From: Liquidambar formosana
Lineage: Eukaryota > Streptophyta > Magnoliopsida > Saxifragales > Altingiaceae
NCBI GenBank assembly: GCA_039720395.1
Contig: CM077833.1
Coordinates: 12,399,133 to 12,463,132 of the forward strand
Length of the DNA stretch: 64,000 nucleotides
Direction of reading: 5' to 3'
Shown piece by piece: positions 56,484 to 64,000 of this stretch (positions are counted from its first letter, which is position 1; each line of letters starts with the position of its first letter). The position numbers and the translations under genes are program-made. Under the pieces are notes generated by a model. It made no database searches. It was not told where the DNA came from and saw only the letters and a list, made by a program, of their open reading frames with translations.

Positions 56484-59400
56484 TGTAGACACCCCATTTT
56501 CATCCCCATGAGATCATGATAGCATTTGGATAGGTTTAGAAGCATTTAGGGGTCCCTAGGCCTTAAAAGACACTTTTGCCCTTTTAAGCCTTAGGAGAAT
56601 AGGTCATCATTGCATGCATGTTTTTGTCTCTTGGTTGAGTCCCATCACTTGCATTTAGTTTCTAGGGTCATTTTGGATATGTGTGTCAAATTTGGTTCAA
56701 TTCCAGATAAGGTTTGGATAGTTAATTAGAACTTTTGCGACTTGAAGGGCAATTTCGTCTTTTACTTCATATATTTTCCAATTGACTTCCAAATTTGTTC
56801 TGGAGTGTTCCATTGACCTTGGAATGATGAAATGAGTCTAATTGAAGAGCCAATTTAATTTATTCATAGGTTTGGGTTTGGTTCACCACATTACCCTATG
56901 CTTAATTGACCTTTTTTTGAGTAATAGCCTCATGAAAACCCAGCCATCTAACCGTGGTAGGGGATTTTTGGTTCAAGAATATTCTAGGTTTATTCTACAT
57001 TGAATCTTTGAAATTTTGGCTTTTCAATCACTTAAATCGGAGTTAAAATGAAGATTTTATGTCCGTTTGAAGTTAGGAGTCCGTACCGAGTCAGAATTCC
57101 AAAATTTTTGAAATTCTTCTCGGGTGACCGGTTGGGCTCAACCGGTTGGACCGGTTCACCAACTGGTTGGACCGGTTGGGGCCAACCAGTCACCCGAGCC
57201 CTCCGTCCTGAATTATCTCTCTTTGAGTTTTTGACGAAATGGGACTCCACCACTCCGATTTTCAACCTTCTAAAGGACTTCTAAGCCTATGGGGAGGTGG
57301 TTTTGAGTTTTTTAACATTCATGGGATTTAATTATAGCCCTAGATTGGTTTTATGGTGAATTAATCTCAACCATTGGTCCATATGGTTGGTTAGTTATAA
57401 ATAGAGGCTCATTCGTCAGCATAAAGGACTTTTGGTGACTTTTGACACTTCATATTCCTGAGAGAGAGAGGGACCATGAGTTTGCACACACCCATATCAC
57501 TTGGAGGAGGCTTTCTACTACAATTTCAAAGGAAAACTAGAAGGGAACCAAGCCAAAGAGAAGAAAGAACGCAACGAAGACCCTTGCTTTGTTGTAAGTC
57601 TCCTTTACATCCTTTTACGATTCCTTCTTCTTCTACTCCATTCTCTGCATAACTATGGCTTAGAATTGAATTAGGAATCATATATACTCTATATTTTAGA
57701 GTGTATATGATTTAAATATGATGAAAATGTATGTTAATGGATTAGGATTGCGAATTGCTTGTTGTTAGGATAGTTTCTTTCTTAAGGATAGAGGTACGTT
57801 TTGCATGAAAAATCAATTGATGTGTTTAGGCCGTTTTCTCTTCATGGTTCAATTATATACATGATTTTAAGCATCTTTTGTATAGGACACTTGTTGTATA
57901 AGCCTCATCTTCATAGGTGTATGGATGATTATTCTTTTCGAGGATAATTATCGTCCTTAGAGGGTGAGGTTATGCATAGGTGCTTTCTGGAGTATGTTTA
58001 AGTGCGCTGTGAGTTTCTTTGCATTCTTAGGTATATATTTTACGTAGGATATGTGAAGAAATCATTCATACGGGGTGGTTTCTACGTAAAATTATCTCCG
58101 GATAGTTTTACTTAAGAAAACTCACCGTAAGGATGATTATTTCACATTCTTACATAAAGTACTTACCTAAGGCATCATGTTAGATTTTCTTTTCATGTCT
58201 AGGATTGTCATATGATATTTTCATCATGGTAATGCTTATTTAGCATGTTTTTTGATAGTTTTGTGCATGTTAGGGTGTTTAGAGCATATAGGAGCATATA
58301 GGAGCATACTAGGATTTTGTTTTCCTTTTGATTTTTGTTATTTGCATGAGTATTAGGTCATTATATGCATATTTAGTATTCTGTCTAGATTTTAATTAAG
58401 TCTTCTAATGATGATTTGAGCATGAATATGAATGGTTTGAGCTTAATAATTGCCCTATAGAATACATAGGGTGATTAATTAATATTTTCTCGATATTTCA
58501 GGATGATTTGCATATGGTAAGTGGTTCATGGTAAGTCTTGTGTGAGTTGTTCTCTTCTCCCCCCTTGGGTTATTGTCTTTACTTTGGATTAGAGGTCCTA
58601 AGTTTCCAACTTTCTTAAAATTTTGTTTTAATTAGAGTTCTATCTCTTTAGAATTCTACTTCTTTCAAACTTCTTTTTTTGGATAAGAGTTCTATCTCTT
58701 TCCAAATTCTATCTTTTCTCAAATTCCTTTTTGGAAATCCTTCTTCTTTCAGAACTCTTCTTTTCTTTTTATAGAAACTTAGGGTTTATAGTTCATTGTA
58801 AAAGGAGTAACCTCTTCTCAATAGAACTACGTGGACTTTGATCCTTATATCTTTGTATGTGAGGTACGTAAGCGCTCATTTGATGTTCAAGTCCGCCCTA
58901 GGATACTAAGTATCCTAGGTTTTCTTTTTCTCTCTTTTTTCTTTCTTTTTACCCATTTATCCATCACATATATGCTAGAGGAGTAGGATGGACCCATGCT
59001 TATACATTTATCCATCACATATTTGTTAGTGGATAGGATGGATTTGTTTGCTTATTCATTTATCCATCACATATTTGCTAGTGGATAGGATGGACTTGTT
59101 TGCTCATTCTCTCCTTCTCTTACTTGCTTTCCATATCTCTCATACTTGTTCATGGATGTTTACATGCTTTATGGATGTTTATATGCTTTATGGATGTTTA
59201 TATGGATGAATGTGGATTATTTATGGATGATTCTTTGCATATGCATGGTGACTAATTAGGAAGTGATTGAAATAACCCATATAAATTCAGAGACCCATTT
59301 TGGGGTGATGTGGGTGCCTATAGGATGTTTCCTAGAACCTTCCCACATCGTAACTTAGTCTCTGAATCCTCTCTTGTTTTGATAGACCTGCTTTTCCTTG

Positions 59401-59613
59401 ATCGGAGTCATGTGGTTTGTTCTCAAAGGTTTTCTTTAAAAATTGTTTTTATGGTTTTCCTCTTTTCCTAAAAATGAGGTAGCGACTCCTTGTTTGTTTT
59501 GTTTTTGTGAACCTTTTAAAAACCAGATTTTTATTAATTTAAATCTCTACAAGTCTTTTTAAAAGAAGGGTTCTCTTTCCTTCCTCTTCTCGGATCGAAA
59601 CCCGTGGTTCGCA
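56484..59613 (+). mobile_element. Solo LTR, ~3.1 kb, same family, opposite orientation
   Basis: 3,130 bp, TGTAGACACCCC to GTGGTTCGCA, flanked by CAATG (56479-56483 and 59614-59618). Shares with the neighbour, in reverse, the CACCCCATTTT start, GATGTGGGTGCCTATAGG, the ACGTGGACTTTGATCC block and AAAATGAGGTAGCGACTCC. Non-coding, with no internal region. Confidence 0.88.
57117..57196. repeat. CCGGTT palindrome cluster in the solo LTR
   Basis: Repeated CAACCGGTTGG/GGACCGGTT words in about 80 bp, able to pair with one another; locally GC-rich in an AT-rich LTR. Confidence 0.8.
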
Positions 59614-60387
59614 CAATGCATTCGATAAATATCTTTAGAATCACTGATTGATATAATACAAATCAATAAACACTAATTCACACAAGTACTTCCTCTGGTT
59701 AGACTCACACTTACAAACGCCCATCATTGTGGGACTTTACACTACATCAGTACTGATGACCAACAGTATTAGAATCCCGGCACAGACCAATTTTCCAACA
59801 GTATTAGAATCCCCTACTGGGATGGACCAATAATATAACTAGAGTTCACACTTATACAAAAAAACATTTGGCAAATATCATTCACAAGTAGAATAGATTT
59901 AAACACATGTAAAACAATTTCAATACATAACTATTTTTGCTTGACCCACAGCACATAAGAAATAAACACTTTTATAGTGAAACAATTGTTCATAAATCAG
60001 CTCACAAAAGAGGAATAAAAATCATATTTATTTTTATTTAATCAAAGAGGGCGATACATTGTGCAAGTTCCCTTACCTCTAGCCAAACCTTCAACAATCC
60101 AAGCGATCAAACTCCTAACAATCCCAACGCTACTTAGAACCTAAAATCAATAATATTAATTATCAATAAATCATACTTAAACTAAAAGGTCTCTCCAACT
60201 AAATGGTGCGTTAAGGGTTCAACGTCTAATTCTCATGGCCTTATAATGCTTACTATATTTAATATAATTAATATATACACTAACGTGGCATTAAAATAAA
60301 CTTACATTAAATTATAAATTAATAAATCCGAATGAATGTTTTAACCCAAATCTATATACAATCAGTTACAGAAATACGTTACCAATT

Positions 60388-60439
<52 letters not shown>

Positions 60440-61239
60440 AACTATGTACATACAAGTTTAGATTTCACTTCAAGTTAGTTCTTTAGAATTCTCCACTTCT
60501 TTATACTTTGTAGTAATAAAATATAGTAAGTCTTTTATATTTCCTTTACTCTTCTCAAAGCCAAAAAGTGAAATCCCTTCCTAAAGCCAAAAGTGTAATC
60601 CAGGACTTTGTTCCTTTTACTTACACAATAAATTATATATTATTTATATATACCTATTGTATAATAAACTCATATATCACGCCACCATCAAAACTCATCT
60701 TTCCCTTTTTTTTTTTCCGACTATTGAACCTTTGCCTTCTTTTAATTTTGTCAATACATGATAACCCCTAAAGCACTAGCCTACTTTACGGTACACACAC
60801 ACACACACACATATACACATATATATATATGTGGACATAGCTTAATAGGTATAGCTATAGGCTGAAAAAAAAATTGTTGCATGCTTTACTCACCTGACAG
60901 TCCACTAGACGAAGGTGAAGACGAAACAATCCATGAAGCAGTCAAAGCCCTCTACCTCTATGAGCCAATTATAGTTCTCTTTCTCTCTCTCTATCGTTTT
61001 CAGTCAAAAAGGAATAACTTCTCTTATAAGGTCTTATATAATGGCACAAAACCCTAACCTAATTAGGATTACTTCCAATATTAGTGTTTGGTTACACAAT
61101 TATCTTATTCACAATTACATTTAATCCCAATAATTACGTGTATAGTAAAATTAACTAATAATTTAAATTAACCGTTACACATTAAATATATAATTAATTA
61201 AATAAAAAGATTTACGTAAATATGGGGCATTACAAATTC

Positions 61240-63033
61240 GAATAAAGACATGCAATCATATCTTGTGTTCTTATGGGGCTTTTCTTCCTATTTTAGTTGC
61301 CCAACTGCTATGAATTCCTTTGAAGGACTGGGAGGAATTCAAAGGAGGCACCAAAAATTATTTTCAGTGCGAGAAACTATAAAGCCTAATCCATGAGTTA
61401 AATTTATGAGATTATATTTCTCATTTCATCAAGGCATTAATTAGCAATGTGACAAATATTAATTCTTCACTATCACAGTGGGTTGTGATTAAGTTGTATT
61501 CTGTTGTCAAGCATTAGTTTTTATTTGAAATTGGCTTTTGTCCTTTATTTATTTACTAGGAGCAAGGCACATGCCCACTATTTGAGAAAGGTGTTAATTC
61601 AATTGTATAGTATAGTGAACAATATATGCAAATTTGATGCAGGGTTTGAATAAAAAGCCAATGTAGCATTTCATTTTGGTATTGTGTAGATCTCTTGAAA
61701 AGTGTAGGCAACAATGAAAGAAAAACATAGTGAGGAGAACTATGGGATTTAGTAGTAACACAATATGTACTTTACATTGTGAATATGAGATACCTAAAGG
61801 ACACATATTACATAAAGTGATTAAACAGTTTTGGGGAAAACTGAGATACTATTTCAAATATATGTGCTGCAAAAGTATCTTAGTTTTCCATGTTCCAAAA
61901 TGTTTATAGAGGACCAGTGCAATCGTTTCAAGGAAACGAACCGCATTTTTCTTTGGCTTTGTTACCTTAATGATATCCTAGACTTTAGTAATTGAAGTTT
62001 CAAAAAACAGCACCAACACAAAAGACCAAAATGATTACATATGTACCTTGCTATTATATGTTAATTGTTTTTAGAGGCAGCACTGTGAATTGATCAAGGG
62101 GTGTTTGTGTCATCTGCACAGCTGGAGTCTCCAATTGTGGTGAAGTCATTCTCCACTCCAACTTCAATCTCTTATGATCATGAGATTTCAAGTTTTCATT
62201 CTCTTCTCTTTTCCTTATGTATTCTCACCAATCAAATGGAGTTTTAGATTACGAACATGAATCTTCGTAGAGTAGAAGCCAACCGAAATAGTTAAGATAC
62301 AGCTTTGTCGAGTGGATCTGTCATTTTATTGTTAGTGTGAGCTATATATATTTCTTTCAAAGACAAGTCTGCTTGCTAATGTGTAAGTTATGCATGTATG
62401 CATGTAAATGTGTGTGTTTTTTTAGGTTCTAGTTTGATCAGTGAAAAAGATTATCTACGAGCTCTTTTGCTTGATACTTGAGCTTTATTTGAGAGTTCAA
62501 ATAAAAATTAAACAACTTAGTGTATTTTAGATGGTATTGAGAAGTTAATGATTGATATCACAAGTATTGAGAAGCTAACGATATAGACAATCATTGGCAA
62601 CAAAGGAAGGGCACAGTCGGTGAGACATCCAATACACAGTTGTTGCCTTTCATCTAATGCATTTTCTCAGTCTTTAGGAGCATTTTAGGACCCCATCGTC
62701 AAATTTTCTCTCCAACCATATCTTTGAGAACTATCTGTTATGCGATTTTTGGATGGAAATAAGTCTCTCTTTTTATTTTTCTATATATTTAATTGAAATT
62801 TATTAAGGATAACATATTAAATGTACTCACGGATGGGGCTGGGGTGGTAGAGATGTGTCTACTTTTGGTATGGTTGGCAATTACAAATTGATTCATATTT
62901 TGGTCAAGTTGGAGATTACTTATTAAGAAGGTTAGGTAACTTGCCTAAATTTAGGGGGAAAAAAATAATGGATTGGTTTATATTGTTTTCACACACTTAG
63001 AATTGGAAGTTCTTAATTAAGTTTGGTTTTACC
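61240..63033. other. Right flank, no recognised genes
   Basis: AT-rich DNA that continues the sequence interrupted at 45962. No exon, transposon domain or terminus could be supported; the longest frame (61594-61806, minus) looks random. Confidence 0.45.
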
Positions 63034-63041
63034 TAAAGCTT

Positions 63042-63188
63042 CGTTTGGTATGAAGGAATGAGAGTGAGAATGGAATGATTATTACATTACTAACAAAGTT
63101 TTGGGTCCTGTCCACTCCATTCTCACCATTCCATTCCTATTCTCATTCCATTCCACTTCACACAAACTGTTTTGCAGCCTAAGGGTGT
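63042..63188. mobile_element. Small MITE
   Basis: 147 bp flanked by TAAAGCTT (63034-63041 and 63189-63196). The left part GTTTGGTATGAAGGAATG is echoed in inverse at the right (reversed: GTTTGTGTGAAGTGGAATG), and ATTCCATTC/GAATGGAAT words fill the interior. The 8-bp duplication suggests hAT, but the termini themselves are not well matched. Confidence 0.5.
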
Positions 63189-63196
63189 TAAAGCTT

Positions 63197-64000
63197 TATT
63201 ATGCTAGCCTCGTCTTGAAATGGTTGATGATTTCTATTCAAGTTTGAAGTCCTAGTTCAAGCTTCCCCACTCTACGTTCTCTGTTATCTCTCTCTTCATA
63301 ATTCATTGTCACTTTTGAAAAAAATAGTTTTTAAGAAAACCTTTTTCAATGCTTTTACATCAAAATATATGTTTTAACATTTCAATTTTGCCCTCAAGTT
63401 ACAAAACATTGGAAAATAGTAAAACACTTGTGAGAAAATGTATTTTAATCAATTAATAAAAAATAGTTTTTGAGTTTTTGAAAATGATAATAATTTTGTA
63501 ACATCTAGAAATGAAAGGAGGACAATAAAATAGGAATAGAAGGAGTAAAATTTATTACCGCATTTGCCCTTCAAGGAAGAGAAAATTTGTTTTTTCCTTT
63601 CCCATTTTTTTTCTTATTCTCTCTCTTCGAATTGTTGTGCTTTGTGAGGTGGGAAAACAAAGCAACTCAAAGAAAATTACATCTAGGAGTGGTAACCTAA
63701 AGATAAATATTCAATAATGATCTCCCATAATTTCCTAGGAAATTATTAGTGCAAATAAGAACACCCTCATGGCAAAGATTACAAATTAGCTAAACAATCA
63801 ATCACTCTATTAGTCTACCTATAATCGTGAAGATTAATAGAGATCCGATCAAGTATGGAAATGATCCATCTAGTGTCTTAAATCAGCTTCTTTTAGCTTC
63901 AATGATGCTTATAAGTTTACACATTGCTTAAATAACAACTCAGAGTTGCCTATAGTTTAAACCTAATGAATACCTTTTCAAAAGCCACAACAAATCATAT
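63197..64000. other. Right end of window, no recognised genes
   Basis: AT-rich, with no supported coding sequence or element. Confidence 0.4.

Larger units (their letters stand above)
45968..61234 (-). mobile_element. Tekay/Del-type Ty3/gypsy chromovirus carrying two nested solo LTRs
   Basis: LTRs at 45968-48168 and 52876-61234, an internal region of 4,707 bp, and AATTC target duplications (45963-45967 and 61235-61239). Oriented on the minus strand: primer site next to the right LTR, purine tract next to the left. The right LTR is about 2.2 kb once the two insertions (52917-55919 and 56484-59613) are removed. Integrase wording and a C-terminal chromodomain place it in the Tekay/Del lineage. 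By eye the LTRs differ at roughly 7% of positions over the first 390 bp, mostly transitions, so it is old. Confidence 0.95.
52876..61234 (-). repeat. Right (5') LTR of the chromovirus, in three pieces
   Basis: Pieces 52876-52916, 55925-56483 and 59619-61234 join to about 2.2 kb and align with 45968-48168 throughout. For instance, GATAACAATG at the second break continues as CATTCGATAAAT after it, against GATAACAATGTATTCGATAAAT in the left LTR. Confidence 0.93.

Overview
The window is nuclear DNA from a flowering plant. It holds spliced host exons with GT..AG introns, plant-type LTR retrotransposons primed by initiator Met-tRNA, L1-type LINEs, tRNA-derived SINEs, hAT, Mutator-like and Stowaway elements, and a Helitron-type terminus. 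Nothing points to a bacterium, organelle or virus. The species cannot be named from the sequence; the heavily nested repeats suggest a repeat-rich genome.

Only two host genes are supported, arranged head to head. On the minus strand is the 5' half of a SAC-domain phosphoinositide phosphatase (five exons between 40468 and 24865, all in phase). Its introns 3 and 4 are 6.0 and 8.4 kb, and intron 5 (if the gene continues) runs off the left edge; all are packed with transposons. On the plus strand a complete four-exon gene (41055-43081) encodes a 122-residue DnaJ-type zinc-finger (CxxCxGxG) protein, probably plastid-targeted. The two start codons are 586 bp apart, which suggests a shared promoter region.

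Layout: 1-1413, LTR end, Stowaway end and hAT fragment nested in one another; 2.4-6.0 kb, a decayed LINE; 6.0-13.7 kb, a deleted Ty3/gypsy element carrying a structurally complete Ty3/gypsy element (6782-12603, TSD AGGTT) broken by 11 in-frame stops; 13.7-24.4 kb, hAT-like elements, LTR-like sequence, two LINEs, a SINE and a Helitron-like 3' end; 24.4-40.5 kb, SAC exons with hAT copies, a Mutator-like element, LINE fragments, a deleted Ty1/copia element and a SINE in the introns; 41.0-43.1 kb, the DnaJ-type gene; 43.2-44.7 kb, LINE RNase H remnant split by a solo LTR; 45.97-61.23 kb, a Tekay/Del-type chromovirus on the minus strand (TSD AATTC) whose right LTR contains two further ~3-kb solo LTRs in opposite orientation; 61.2-64 kb, AT-rich DNA with one small MITE.

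No novel molecular system was found. The most notable features are the transposon-inflated but still in-phase phosphatase gene, the 3-kb inverted solo-LTR pair, and a small hAT family with perfect 8-bp target duplications.
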